From: Flavobacteriales bacterium UBA952
GTDB taxonomy: Bacteria; Bacteroidota; Bacteroidia; Flavobacteriales_D; Crocinitomicaceae
NCBI GenBank assembly: GCA_905182495.1
Contig: CAJJBU010000003.1
Location: forward strand, 186,001-250,000
Length of the DNA: 64,000 nt
Reading direction: 5' to 3'
A model generated the notes under the pieces. It worked only from the letters and a program-made list of their open reading frames with translations, was not told the DNA's origin and ran no database searches. The translations under genes were made by a program, and so were the position numbers. Positions 24,739 to 35,846 of the stretch are shown piece after piece (position 1 is the stretch's first letter; the number at the start of each line of letters is the position of its first letter).

Positions 24739-26097
24739 TCAAGCCATCATACTAAATATGATAAGTCCTATAGAAAAGTAGATAAACAAACCGACAACAT
24801 CGTTCATCGTTGTGATAAATGGGCCTGTAGCCAGTGCTGGGTCTATGTTGTATTTATTCAGCACAAGCGGTATGAAGGTGCCAAATATCGCAGCAACAAT
24901 AATAACTGTGAATAAAGAAATACTCACGACCAATCCAAGCCCAAGACCTCCGAAAACAGTTGCAATGCCGAAGATTAGCAGCGACAGTAAGACGCCGTTT
25001 AAAAGACCTACTAAAGTTTCTTTCCAAATCTTGCTTAAAATACTCCCTATTTGCTGCTCTCCTCTGGCTAAAGACTGTACAACAATGGCAGAGGACTGAA
25101 CTCCGACGTTACCGCCCATAGCTGTTATTAACGGGATAAAAAATGCAAGCTCGGGAATGTTAGCAATACTTACCTCGAAACCTGAAATCACTTTTGCACC
25201 AAGAATACCGCCTGCTAAACCAACAACTAACCATGGCAACCTTGCTTTTGCAATCTCCCAAATAGTCGCATCTGACTGCATGGGTTCTGAAATCCCTGTC
25301 GCCAATTGGAAATCTTTATCGGCCTCCTCTTTAAGAAAATCGACTACATCGTCTAAGGTGATTCGGCCCACTAACTTGTTTTGGTAATCTACAACAGGAA
25401 CCGATACCAGATTATATTTTTCCATGAGCAAAGCAACCTGCTCTGGTGTCTCTGATGTTTTTACTGAAATAATGTTTTTAGAATTGTACAACTCGGCAAT
25501 TTTCGTGCTTGAATTTGCAATCAATAATCTTTTGAGAGACAAAACGCCTAAAAGGTGATCAAACTCGTCAGTAACAAAAATATTATAGACCCGTTCCACT
25601 TCTTCAGCTTGGCGCCGCAACTGCTTAAGCGCTCTGTTCACCGGCCAATCTAATTCTACTTTAAGAAACTCCTTTTGCATGAGTCCCCCAGCAATATCCT
25701 CATCGTAATTCAACAAATCAACGATATCTTCTGCTGCCGAATCGTCTTGCATTTGAGAAATCACTTCTTGTATTTCTTCTTCCGAAAGCTCACCTAAAAT
25801 ATCAGCAGCGTCATCAGAATCAAGATGTTCCATCTGATTTGCCAGTTCTTTTGTGCTCAAGGATTCAATAAACCGATCTCTACTCTCATCTTGCAGGTCC
25901 ATCAAAATATCAGCCTGTACGTCCTCATCGCTTAAGTAATAAACGTATTTAGCTTCGTCATTGGAAAGCTCTTCCAAAACATCTGCTATGTCAGCGTGGT
26001 GTAATTCTATGACATTTTGAAGAATCCATTCGCGATCTTTTGCCTCAATCTTTTGTTTGAGTGTTCCGATAAAGTTTTTTGTTAACTGAAACTGCAT
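24739..26097 (-). CDS. mgtE: magnesium transporter MgtE
   Basis: All MgtE parts are visible in 452 residues: an N-terminal superhelical domain of acidic repeats (DDAADILGEL, ~93-102), two CBS domains (~140-260) that sense cytosolic Mg2+, and a five-helix pore domain from ~285 with the family's PLITAMGGNVGVQSS and FITTMNDVVGLFIYF segments. It imports Mg2+ (and Co2+) down the electrochemical gradient and is closed by bound Mg2+. It is monocistronic or co-transcribed with the SOD gene, whose stop is 25 bp upstream. Confidence 0.95.
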   Translation of the reverse strand: MQFQLTKNFIGTLKQKIEAKDREWILQNVIELHHADIADVLEELSNDEAKYVYYLSDEDVQADILMDLQDESRDRFIESLSTKELANQMEHLDSDDAADILGELSEEEIQEVISQMQDDSAAEDIVDLLNYDEDIAGGLMQKEFLKVELDWPVNRALKQLRRQAEEVERVYNIFVTDEFDHLLGVLSLKRLLIANSSTKIAELYNSKNIISVKTSETPEQVALLMEKYNLVSVPVVDYQNKLVGRITLDDVVDFLKEEADKDFQLATGISEPMQSDATIWEIAKARLPWLVVGLAGGILGAKVISGFEVSIANIPELAFFIPLITAMGGNVGVQSSAIVVQSLARGEQQIGSILSKIWKETLVGLLNGVLLSLLIFGIATVFGGLGLGLVVSISLFTVIIVAAIFGTFIPLVLNKYNIDPALATGPFITTMNDVVGLFIYFSIGLIIFSMMA

Positions 26098-26122
26098 GGC
26101 TTCCTAACTTTTCTGTTTTATA

Positions 26123-27136
26123 TCAATCATGACACAACCCCTGAACCTCATGAAAAACATCATGAACAGCAGAGATCATCTTCATTAACGATTTATCTTT
26201 TGCATTTTTAACAATTAGCTTATTCAAGCTAAAACATTTTTTTTCCAGACGGATCAACGCCAAGGAAACCTCTGGATTCATCAACGGTTTTGGAATATCA
26301 GCATCCTGCAATAAAATAGCCTTCGCATAAAGCGATCCACTTAAAGCACGAATGGGCTTAAAATCACCTTTTTCCGCAGCGTGAAAGGTTTGAGCAAGAA
26401 CCTTATGAAAAGCATTGATTTCAGGCCAGTTCTCCTTTTCAATTTTTACTAAAAGGGGGTTATTCAATGCGGCGGCATACTTTTTTGAGACAACACCCCA
26501 ATCTAACAAGGACCAAATTGCACTCAAATAATCTCCTCTCTTATTTTGATAACGAAGATAATAGGCATGCTCCCAAACATCTATACCAAGTATAGGTATT
26601 CCTCGAACATCTGATACATCCATGATCGGATTGTCTTGGTTTGGTGAGCTACTCACAACAAGCTCCTTATTCGGTGTAACGACAAGCCATGCCCATCCAG
26701 ACCCGAATCTTTTTGCCGCAGCATTAGAGAGTTCTTTTCTAAGATTCTCCATTGATCCAAAAGACTTATTAATGGCTCGTTCTAGGTTATTATTTATAAT
26801 GCCTGGCGAACTGTTCTCGATTGTTGGCGTTAAAATCTCCCAAAATAAGGTGTGGTTATAGTGACCACCTGCATTGTTTCTAACCGACCTCGTTCGATAG
26901 CTAGCATACATCATCAAATCTTCTAAAGACTTGTTTTCCAGTTTTGATTCAGAAACAGCCTTGTTTAATTTCCTAACGTAACCTTGGTGGTGTTTGCTAT
27001 GGTGTATTTCCATTGTTTTTGCGTCAATCCCCTGCTCATAGGCATCGTATGAAAAACGAAGTTCCGGAAGAGTAAAGCTCTGCCCTGACGATATAAAAGA
27101 AATAAATAAAATAAAAATGCTTAAGAATGGCTTCAT
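26123..27136 (-). CDS. exported Fe/Mn superoxide dismutase with C-terminal helical extension
   Basis: A signal peptide (~1-19, ending SSGQ) is followed by a complete Fe/Mn-SOD. Metal ligands are visible as His45 (MEIHHSKHH), His95 (YNHTLFW), Asp186 and His190 (GIDVWEHAYY). The enzyme converts superoxide to O2 and H2O2, here outside the cytoplasm. Normal SODs end near residue ~220; this one continues for ~115 residues that look helical (TFHAAEKGDFKPI...AVHDVFHEVQGLCHD) and carry several His and a terminal Cys. The extension may bind metal or another protein; I cannot name it. A TAACTTTG box lies at 27160-27153. Confidence 0.9.
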   Translation of the reverse strand: MKPFLSIFILFISFISSGQSFTLPELRFSYDAYEQGIDAKTMEIHHSKHHQGYVRKLNKAVSESKLENKSLEDLMMYASYRTRSVRNNAGGHYNHTLFWEILTPTIENSSPGIINNNLERAINKSFGSMENLRKELSNAAAKRFGSGWAWLVVTPNKELVVSSSPNQDNPIMDVSDVRGIPILGIDVWEHAYYLRYQNKRGDYLSAIWSLLDWGVVSKKYAAALNNPLLVKIEKENWPEINAFHKVLAQTFHAAEKGDFKPIRALSGSLYAKAILLQDADIPKPLMNPEVSLALIRLEKKCFSLNKLIVKNAKDKSLMKMISAVHDVFHEVQGLCHD

Positions 27137-27152
27137 GGAACTTGATTTTCTT

Positions 27153-27160
27153 CAAAGTTA
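27153..27160 (-). promoter_or_regulatory. predicted -7 box (TAACTTTG) for the SOD gene
   Basis: A TAnnTTTG match on the minus strand, 16 nt upstream of the ATG. No well-spaced -33 element was found. Confidence 0.4.
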
Positions 27161-27214
27161 AGGCTTATTCAAATCAAAAAATAATGTACACACCAAATTA
27201 AGAACAAGATGATG

Positions 27215-30200
27215 TTAAATCCCTTGAAGATCGGGTGTCCTCATGGAAATAAATGCTTTCAATACTCTTTCTCCTACGTCAGGCACGGTTATATGAACCA
27301 AATAAAGACCTGAGGCAACAGGTATGTTCACTTGATTTGTAAGGTTCCAATCTAAAGAAGTAATTGGGCTATCCTTTTTAAAGGTTCTAACTAACTTTCC
27401 ATTTACCGTGTAAATCTTTACAGTACACTGCTCAGGTAGATTGGTGAATTTTATTCGAGTATCAAGCCTACTTCTTTCATACTCAGAGAAAGCATAATAA
27501 GGATTCGGAACCACATTGATCAAATCTAAGGCTTCCTTCAATTGGTCTTTCGATGCTGTTACGGTTGCAATAGCATCCATATTCCAAGAGTACATTGGTT
27601 TTCCACCATTCGCGCCTGTTGCAACATAATCTTTATATTCTTTATTGACACGAAGCTTCATCGTAACATCTGTTGAAAGTAAATCCTGACCTTCTTTCAG
27701 CATTGGATAACACACCCATGTTAATGAAGCATATAACGGACGACTATTTGATGTTGTTGGATTTGCTTCTGCTACATTATATTGGATACGAAGCTGGTTC
27801 AAGCTTTCAAATACGGCTTCCACTGGATTGTACGCTGGGAAATCAAATGATTGATTATATCCATTAATACTTTTCAAATCCTTACTGAAAATATAAATTG
27901 GATGTACACCGCCCATTACTGGGGTCCCTACATTACTTACCAAATTAGAAGTAGGGTTCCATATCATATCCGCACCATTCTCACCACCCAAGAATGAATT
28001 CTCTCCAAAGGCCATATATAATCTAGCTCCTGTTTCTAAGTCTATTGCATAGCCTGGGAACCAACCCATTCCATAGCTCTGTGCAACTCCTTCGCCTGGG
28101 ATTATTTGATCCCCATTTTTATCAACACTTGGGCTTCGACGGACCTCTCCTGCACTAGCACCTCCGATATTCAATCCAGAATCTCTACCTGTTTCAATAA
28201 CAGGGCAACGCGTCCAAAGACTTTCATCGCTCGTAAACACGATATCTACACTCGGCGCAAAGCTAATGGCCGCATTCTTACGAACATTCGTTGCTACACT
28301 TCCCATATATGCCATAGGTGCATAGTCCGCTTTATACCCAACCAGTTGATGTGGTGCTATAATTCCTTCAAGAATACCCTCCCATGCTGGGCTTTGGTCT
28401 GAAGTAATCTCATCTTTGTAATTACAAGGATTGAAGTAACTAGGTCCATCAGGCTGACATTCATAACCAGCATCTGCTTCATCAATTACAGGGTCATATT
28501 CACCACAAACAATCCAATTTGTCGGAAAGTACGCGTCATTGTCATTTACTCCTGTTAACCATTGTTTAGAAGAATCTGCAAAGTTAATACTTGAAGAAAT
28601 CATCGTAGTCGTTTTGGTCTCTGGACCTCCTGAACTACCACTTGCAGGTACAAAATATTTCTCTTGATTAATTTGAACCGAAATACCCCATTCAGGAATA
28701 ATCTGCTCGTTATCAAAAGCAATGCTTCTTTGAGATGTCGCGGAATCTAATGGCGTCACATCCCCCTCGTTAGCGTAGCGATAAATTACCCAACTCGCTG
28801 TATCTGCTGCATTACCAGAGTTTTGTACGGTATAATCTCTGAACTTACACTCAAAGTAACCGTTCGCTAAATTCAATGGGTCTACAACCTTTACATTGAT
28901 AGGACCTTTGCCATAATCATAAGTTGGCGTTTCCATAAAGCCAGTTGCTAAGATCTCATCTATACTTTCTTGAGTCAATTCTAGTTCTCTGTTCCCGTTA
29001 CCATAACCATCTAATCGTGTGATACGTGGAGACGAACCATACGCAATTAACTGAGCAGTACCACCTGATTCAGGAATAGGACTGTGGGGAACCGCCGAAA
29101 CAGCTTGCACCCCTCCAACGGCTGCTTTTCGACAGGGGATATATGGCTTTTTTTGACCATCCAATGCGGTTGGGTCTTCAGGATTATAATCTTTATAGTT
29201 ATTATAGGCATAGGCTACCGCCATAAAGTAATAAGACTTGTGATTAACTAGTGTTTTACTTCCTTGCGCAAATTTATCCTCGGTCACTTTAAACGAATGC
29301 TTTATACCTTGGTCAGCTCCATCAACCATCTCACTTGGAATAGATGCCCCTAAACCGTCATCAAACTCAAAATTAATCAGACGCCCCACGCCATCACTTT
29401 TGTCACATTGAGCCACTAGCCTCGCTTTACTTGGGTCCTCAAGTTCAGAGAGTGAGACCTCATTGTCCACCAGCTGAAAAACTTGATAACCTTGAAAGCG
29501 ATAGTACTTATCAGCAGCCGGATCATCGGCAACTATAAAAGGGTCGAACTCAGCGTATGCCTCTTGGTAGTTATTAGATGATGGACTGTTTGCAAGTGTC
29601 AGAATGAGCTCATTTTCTAATTCTTGTATCACCAAATCGGGCGCATGGGGCCCTTCTAGAATCTTGAAACAATTTTCAAATAGGGCTTGTGCTTTATCAT
29701 CAGCCTTTCTTAATACCTCGACTGACGCAAAAGGATCTCCACCATTAGATCTTGCCCAAACGATCCCTACTGTGATGTTATTTACAGACCCCGGCTTCAG
29801 CACAAACGGACCCGCTGATTGAACAAACCTTCTGTCATTTGGGGTGTTGTTGCTGCTTTGCTCGGTCCAAGGTTCTTGCGGATAACCCCCGGTCCCCCAT
29901 CCTAAAGGATCTGTATCTCCAGGAAACATAAAGTCACACGGGGTGTTGGGGTCCGCTTCAGCATCTGAAATGTGACCGTTTCCGCCATAAACAAACTTAG
30001 TTCCGTCTTTCCAAAACCCTTTTAAATAATTATAATAATCTGAGGCATTTGTGGGGTCTGTTTGATTCGGATTTGCTCCGTTTGTCGTATTTGAATAGTA
30101 TAAAAAACGCCGCATTCCAAATCGTTCATTATCAATTACCCCATCCCCAAAGCCAATACCATTTAATGCTTCATTATCATTGATCCCAAAGGCATTGTCG

Positions 30201-31279
30201 ATGCCATCATTATCCTGGTAAGGGCCTTCAAAAAAATCGACCCCCACAGCCGGAGGAGAAGAACCATATCCCTTATAACCAGCATTGTCAAGGTCTAAAT
30301 TGTCGCCATTATAATAGTAAGCCAAACCCCTATTGACATCACAGCCCACATAATCATCATAAGGATCTCCCAAAGCACCATCCGTAAAAAACCCAAAATA
30401 CGTGTTATAAAGAGTTTGGGTTCCTCGATTTATGAGTTCGTAGTTATAAAACGTCATATTGTTGACCTCATCATTCGAAGCAAATGAAAATGCTTGAGAT
30501 CTGATTTCCATACCGATCGGATCTGCTCCTGTTTCCGTATGGATATTCCCTTTGTCATTCATTACCCACCAAAAATTCACGTCTCCATAAAGAGAAACCG
30601 ATCGATCGACTGTGCATTCTTTTGTTCGGTTGATATCGTGCCAGGGATAATCTCCATCTTCCCAGTTGTAATGACCATCTTCGTTGTAATCAAAAAACGG
30701 GGCTAAGTAATAATCTTGTCCTGCTGAAATATCACCATGTGCTGGCCAGTTTTTTATAATCTCCGGAACTTCATAATTGGGATGCAAAGTCGCCTGCGTA
30801 TTGGTCCCATTCTGTTGGTCTAAAACCCCTGATTCAAACCAAGAATTAAATTGCCGAATCATATCTTGCGTAGTTATAAAATGTCTGTCATAGGCATCAC
30901 ACGTTTCATAATTTGTTTCGGCAAACACCTCTGACAAAGGTCCTGTCCAATAATCCTGGCCATTTCTGTAGCGTAGCGCGGCTAATTTGAGCTGGTCATT
31001 GACATCAGTGCCACCAAGCCATAATGCGGCCGTGAATAAAGCCATGATCCCCGAGTTTTTTGGGACTTCATACTGAGAATTATTTAAGCCCGGTATTTGC
31101 CATAAATTACCTGCTGTGTGCATCAAGGCCCGAACATTATTAATTTCCATGTATGTCGAGGTTGTAGGAGGAGCACAGCCCGCACCTTTTTGAGGCATTG
31201 TTTTCTTTTCCTCACTCCTATATTCCTGAGCAGAAATTTGTAAACAAACAAAGACAAAAGAAATAAGGCAAATTTTCAT
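27215..31279 (-). CDS. very large T9SS-secreted protein (1354 residues)
   Basis: A signal peptide (~1-17, ending ISAQ) opens a 1354-residue extracellular protein rich in Asp, Asn, Gly and aromatic residues. Several calcium-site-like stretches (DYNEDGHYNWEDGDYP, ~199-214) suggest Ca2+-stabilised loops. The last ~95 residues (VVPNPYYAF...CTVKIYTVNGKLVRTF...ASGLYLVHI) form a FlgD-like/T9SS type A sorting domain. No enzymatic domain was recognised. The yraN stop lies 20 bp upstream, so transcription may be joint. A surface or matrix role is inferred. Confidence 0.8.
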   Translation of the reverse strand: MKICLISFVFVCLQISAQEYRSEEKKTMPQKGAGCAPPTTSTYMEINNVRALMHTAGNLWQIPGLNNSQYEVPKNSGIMALFTAALWLGGTDVNDQLKLAALRYRNGQDYWTGPLSEVFAETNYETCDAYDRHFITTQDMIRQFNSWFESGVLDQQNGTNTQATLHPNYEVPEIIKNWPAHGDISAGQDYYLAPFFDYNEDGHYNWEDGDYPWHDINRTKECTVDRSVSLYGDVNFWWVMNDKGNIHTETGADPIGMEIRSQAFSFASNDEVNNMTFYNYELINRGTQTLYNTYFGFFTDGALGDPYDDYVGCDVNRGLAYYYNGDNLDLDNAGYKGYGSSPPAVGVDFFEGPYQDNDGIDNAFGINDNEALNGIGFGDGVIDNERFGMRRFLYYSNTTNGANPNQTDPTNASDYYNYLKGFWKDGTKFVYGGNGHISDAEADPNTPCDFMFPGDTDPLGWGTGGYPQEPWTEQSSNNTPNDRRFVQSAGPFVLKPGSVNNITVGIVWARSNGGDPFASVEVLRKADDKAQALFENCFKILEGPHAPDLVIQELENELILTLANSPSSNNYQEAYAEFDPFIVADDPAADKYYRFQGYQVFQLVDNEVSLSELEDPSKARLVAQCDKSDGVGRLINFEFDDGLGASIPSEMVDGADQGIKHSFKVTEDKFAQGSKTLVNHKSYYFMAVAYAYNNYKDYNPEDPTALDGQKKPYIPCRKAAVGGVQAVSAVPHSPIPESGGTAQLIAYGSSPRITRLDGYGNGNRELELTQESIDEILATGFMETPTYDYGKGPINVKVVDPLNLANGYFECKFRDYTVQNSGNAADTASWVIYRYANEGDVTPLDSATSQRSIAFDNEQIIPEWGISVQINQEKYFVPASGSSGGPETKTTTMISSSINFADSSKQWLTGVNDNDAYFPTNWIVCGEYDPVIDEADAGYECQPDGPSYFNPCNYKDEITSDQSPAWEGILEGIIAPHQLVGYKADYAPMAYMGSVATNVRKNAAISFAPSVDIVFTSDESLWTRCPVIETGRDSGLNIGGASAGEVRRSPSVDKNGDQIIPGEGVAQSYGMGWFPGYAIDLETGARLYMAFGENSFLGGENGADMIWNPTSNLVSNVGTPVMGGVHPIYIFSKDLKSINGYNQSFDFPAYNPVEAVFESLNQLRIQYNVAEANPTTSNSRPLYASLTWVCYPMLKEGQDLLSTDVTMKLRVNKEYKDYVATGANGGKPMYSWNMDAIATVTASKDQLKEALDLINVVPNPYYAFSEYERSRLDTRIKFTNLPEQCTVKIYTVNGKLVRTFKKDSPITSLDWNLTNQVNIPVASGLYLVHITVPDVGERVLKAFISMRTPDLQGI

Positions 31280-31299
31280 AAGTTGAAATTAACTAATTT

Positions 31300-31665
31300 T
31301 CAATAACCTTGATGGATTCCAGCACTGAATGCATCCGTAATATGTTCAATGCGGTATTGCTTTGACTCCAGAAAAATAGAAACAATATCAAATCGACAAT
31401 CATGATTCGGGTAATACTGGTTCAATAAATAATCGGAGACCTTTATAATCTTTCGTTGTTTGATTTTAGAGACAGATTCATATGGGCGTTTAAAATGAAT
31501 AGAACTCAGTGCTTTTACCTCAATAATAATAATTTGACCCTTGTACTCACAAACAATATCTACTTCCAATCTTCCAAATCGATAATTCCGAAAACAGATC
31601 CGATATCCTTTTTTTTGAAGATATTCAGCGGCGGCATTTTCGGCCTGTTTACCTAGGTCGTTCAT
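31300..31665 (-). CDS. yraN: YraN family (UPF0102) putative endonuclease
   Basis: A 121-residue member of UPF0102, which adopts a restriction-endonuclease-like fold. The start GKQAENAAAEYLQKKGY, the RFGRLEVDIV segment with the catalytic Glu/Asp, and IIIEVKA with Glu-x-Lys make up the PD-(D/E)XK active site. The biological role is not established. No signal peptide. Confidence 0.9.
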   Translation of the reverse strand: MNDLGKQAENAAAEYLQKKGYRICFRNYRFGRLEVDIVCEYKGQIIIIEVKALSSIHFKRPYESVSKIKQRKIIKVSDYLLNQYYPNHDCRFDIVSIFLESKQYRIEHITDAFSAGIHQGY

Positions 31666-31766
31666 TTAATTTGGGGCTTTTTTATTAAGATACAATATCT
31701 TGATGAGAAAAGTAATGTCAAAAAGAATGAATAAAAATTATCTTTACGTAAGCGAAGGTTTTATTG

Positions 31767-33008
31767 ATGAAAAATATATTTATTAAGAATATTAAAGGAC
31801 TTGTTCAGGTTGGGGAGGGTTTACCCCTGCGCATTGGAGGAGCAAAAGCTAATGAATTACCTGTCATTGAAGATGCTTTTCTGGCACTTGAAGGAGGGTG
31901 TAAGGTTGTTGCCTATGGCGGCATGAAAGACTGGGATGGCATTGACGATTGGAGAGACTTAGAGGTAATTGATGCTGAAGGTTGCTATGTGATGCCTGCT
32001 TTTTGTGATTCGCACACCCATACCGTGTTTGCTAAATCCAGAGAAGGTGAATTTGTTGACCGAATTAAGGGGCTTAGCTATGAGGATATTGCCTTGAAAG
32101 GTGGTGGTATTTTAAATTCCGCTAAAGCATTAGCCTCCTTAACCGAAAATGAATTATTTAACGTCTCCTACGAGCGCGTTGAAAAAATAATTCAAAGCGG
32201 TACAGGTGCCCTAGAAATAAAGTCCGGCTATGGGCTTTCTGTGGAAGCTGAGCTTAAAATCCTACGTGTAATCAAAAGAATTAAAGAAAAAAGTCCTATT
32301 AGCATTAAGGCCACATTTTTAGGAGCACATGCCTTTCCAGCGAAATACAAAGAAGATCATAACGGGTATATAGATGAAATAATTAATACCATGATCCCCG
32401 TCATTGCAGAAGAAAAACTTGCAGACTATATCGACGTGTTTTGCGAACGGAATTACTTTTCTGTTGACGAAATGGAACGCATTCTTATCGCTGGGAAAGC
32501 CATTGGTCTTAAACCAAAAGTACATGTAAATCAATTCTCAAAAATGGGTGGGGTGGCTGCTGCAATAGCATGTGAAGCAATTAGCGTTGACCATCTAGAA
32601 GAACTTGGAGAAGCTGATATACAAGCATTGAAAAACACGACTTGTATGCCCACATTTTTACCCGGTTGTTCTCATTTTTTAGGAATTCCTTTCGGAAATG
32701 CCAGAAGGTTAATAGAGGAGAATATTCCCTTTTCTTTGGCCAGTGATTACAATCCCGGCTCAACTCCATGTTATAACTTATCCCAGATTTGGTCCTTAGC
32801 TTGCATAAAAATGAAATTAACACCTGAAGAGGCTTTTAATGCCCTGACTATAAACGCTGCCTTCGCCATGGGTTTAGGTGGTAGTCATGGGAAAATTTCT
32901 TTGGGCTCTGAGTCACCTATTGTTCTTACTAAGAAAATCCCTTCATTTGAATACATTCCTTATTCTTTCGGAGAAAACCTAATTCAAAGAATTTTTACTA
33001 AAGAATAA
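31767..33008 (+). CDS. hutI: imidazolonepropionase (histidine degradation)
   Basis: HutI hydrolyses 4-imidazolone-5-propionate to N-formimino-L-glutamate, the third step of histidine degradation. It is an amidohydrolase: metal ligands DSHTHT (~82-87), GALEIKSGYG, a histidine in KVHVNQF, and DYNPGS near the C-terminus. 413 residues is typical. I use ATG 31767; a TTG lies one codon upstream. hutH and hutU are not in the window, so the hut genes are dispersed or the rest lies elsewhere. The AddB-like gene follows after 13 bp. Confidence 0.93.
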   Translation: MKNIFIKNIKGLVQVGEGLPLRIGGAKANELPVIEDAFLALEGGCKVVAYGGMKDWDGIDDWRDLEVIDAEGCYVMPAFCDSHTHTVFAKSREGEFVDRIKGLSYEDIALKGGGILNSAKALASLTENELFNVSYERVEKIIQSGTGALEIKSGYGLSVEAELKILRVIKRIKEKSPISIKATFLGAHAFPAKYKEDHNGYIDEIINTMIPVIAEEKLADYIDVFCERNYFSVDEMERILIAGKAIGLKPKVHVNQFSKMGGVAAAIACEAISVDHLEELGEADIQALKNTTCMPTFLPGCSHFLGIPFGNARRLIEENIPFSLASDYNPGSTPCYNLSQIWSLACIKMKLTPEEAFNALTINAAFAMGLGGSHGKISLGSESPIVLTKKIPSFEYIPYSFGENLIQRIFTKE

Positions 33009-33021
33009 AGCCAAAACAAGC

Positions 33022-35846
33022 ATGTCAGGAGAAGTCCATCAGCAGAAGTCTTTCATACAAAAAATCGCCTTGTACATCAAGGAAAATGGTTTTGAGATGG
33101 AAAACCTAGTGCTGATCGTTCCCTCAGATAGAGCAGCAAACCAGCTTCGAATTGAAATCGCCAAAACATTTTCTAAACCCATTTTCGCACCGACAATTCT
33201 GACTATTGATAAATGGATGAAACCCACATTGCTTCATGTCATAGATGAAACAAGGCAATTACTTTCCCTATATGAAATAAGCGCTGGGATACCCGGAGTT
33301 CCGAATGCGAGCTTTGAAGAGTTTTTAACTTGGGGTAAAATTGCATTAAGGGATTTTGGTGAGGTTGACCGTTACCTTTTAGATGCAGCAAAGGTTTTTA
33401 AAAACCTTGAGTCCATTAAGGAGCTTGAAAGTTGGCAAATCGATGAAGAAGACTACTCAGAATCTCAAAAGAAATTTTTAGACTTTTGGAAGGTTCTTCC
33501 TGATCTTTATACTTCTTTTCACTTGAGCTTAGAGAAAAAGCAACAAACAACACCAGGCAGGGCATATAGAATGTTTGCGGAAACAACTCAAGAGTTCCAT
33601 AGCCCAGAAGCAAAACAGTATTTTATTTTCGCAGGTTTTAATGCACTAACAAAAGCGGAACTGGTTTCCATTAAGAAGATTCTAGATTTAGAAAAAGGGG
33701 TGTTTTTGAGTGATGCTGATTTGCTTGGCAGAATGATAATTTACATGAAGCAGGAGGGTTTTTAAGAAAAAACCATGAGTTTTTAGAGTCCCCGTATAAA
33801 CCCGACCCTATTCATGTTCTTCTAAATAAATCATTGAATGCCAAAGTAATTGAATGTGCCCAGCATATTGGTCAGGTGAAAGTTGCTGCCAACGAACTGA
33901 GTAAGCTTAACCCTTCCGAAATTAGTAGCACGCTTGTATTACTTTGCGATGAAGCTTTAATCGGGTCGATGATTCATCATATTCCCGATAATGTAATTAA
34001 GACCAACCTTACATTGGGCCTTCCACTAACGCAAACCTCCGTTAAATCCTGGATCGATATTTTATTTCAAATTCAAGAGAACAAAGTGAAGTTCCAAACG
34101 GATTCCGTTTATTTCTATGATTTACAACGATTTGTAAATCATGCTTTCACCATTAGCTCTCTGAATTTAAAAGAAGTTAAAGACCTAGGTGACGCAGAAA
34201 GAGATGCAATCAGGTATAATAGAATTTTTCAAAACCGCAGTAAGCTTAAAAAAAGCCGTGATCTAAGTGTACTATGCGATTTGGTTTTTGAAGACTGGGG
34301 TAATGATTGGAAAAAAGCTCTTTTAAATATTCGAGAATTAAACTCTTTTTTCCTCACTCGAATAGGAATTGAATTTGAATTTGAGAAGACGATTCTTCAG
34401 GTTCTTGACGATGCTATTATTGAATTACAGAATATTATTGAAGAAGGAATCCCAGAAATGAGTCAAAAAAGTTTTAAGCTTTTCTTTGATCAACATTGGA
34501 TTGGGAAATCCATTTCTTTTGCCGGTGACCAAGAGGATGGGCTTCAAATTATGGGACTACTTGAAACTAGAATGTTGGATTTTAAAAATGTCATCGCTTT
34601 GGGGATGAATGAAGGGAAACTTCCAGCAACAAATCCTATTCAGTCGTTTATACCCATGGATTTAAGAAGTGGGCTCGGTCTTCCTACAACTCGTGAAAAA
34701 CAAGGCCTTTTCGCACATCATTTTTACCGCCTGCTTCACCATTGTGAAAACTTTACAGCTACCTTTTCGTCAACAAGTGAGCAAATTGGTTCTCAAGAAA
34801 AAAGCCGATACCTACTGCAGCTGGAGCTCGAACTAGAGCGCTTAAATCCAAATATTGCGATAGAAAATCTTCATTATAATGTGCCCATAGAAGGCGTTTC
34901 AGAGTCTAATTCTCAGGTTATCGAACGTTCTCCATTAATCATTGCGAGAATAGAAAAATACTTCAAAAAACATATTTCTGCATCTGCTTTAAACACCTAT
35001 TTAAGATGCCCTTTAGACTTCTACTATAGATATATCGCAGAGCTCGGGGAGGAACGCGGTGTAGAAGAAGATATTGAAAGCCAACAATTCGGATCATTGG
35101 TGCACCATGTGCTTGAGGAGCTTTATAAACCATTTGCACTTTATGACTCTTTTGGAAAAGAAGTTCAACCAAAACCAAAGGCGGTACAAAGTGAAGATAT
35201 CACGAAAATGCTAAAGGACTATAAGTCTATTTTGTATAATGCATTCTTGGCTTATTTCGACAATGATGAACAGCTGTTTTTAAAAGGTAAAAATCTCATA
35301 AGCTATACGATCGCCCAAGACACATTAGAAAACACCTTGAAAAAAGAGCTGGTCTTACTAAAAGGTCTTAAGGAGGATCTTTTCATTGTGCAGGTGGAAG
35401 CAAAAAAAACAATGCGTCTTGAACTCATGGTTCACGGTGAAAAACGAGAGGTCTCTTTTACTGGATATATTGATCGAATTGATAAAATAGGGAATAATTA
35501 TAGGGTTATTGATTACAAATCGGGAAAGGTCAAGGACCAGGACGTGAAATTTTCTGAAAAAGAAAACCCTATTCTCACCTTTTCAAAATGCAAGCATGCC
35601 GTTCAACTCGCGATGTATTCTCTGTTTTTAAAAGATAGTTTTGGTTGCTATCCAAGCGAGGCCAGTATTTTTTCCATTACAGATATAAAACAACTTTCCT
35701 ATTCATTGCATTCAGACTCGCATAGTCTAGAAGAAATAAGCAATTTATTTAAAAAGTTTTTGGAGCGTCTTTTGGAAGAGATTTTCGACGAAACACAACC
35801 CATAGAACATTCTGAAGATTCTAAATATTGCAATTATTGCCAATAA
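33022..35846 (+). pseudogene. AddB-like PD-(D/E)XK nuclease/helicase-fold protein, split by one frameshift
   Basis: This gene reads in one frame from ATG 33022 to about 33720, then continues in another to TAA 35846. The later frame, read back upstream, gives AWQNDNLHEAGGFLRKN directly after LSDAD, so one base is missing in the T-run at ~33720-33722. The joined product is ~940 residues, the usual length. The N-terminal half is a helicase-like fold without obvious nucleotide motifs. The C-terminus has GSLVHHVLEELY and a nuclease centre GYIDRID...YRVIDYKSGK, plus cysteines (LRCPLDFYY, and a final YCNYCQ) that match the AddB iron-sulfur site. Likely role: double-strand-break end processing. Unbroken frames: 33022-33765 and 33834-35846. 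Confidence 0.82.
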
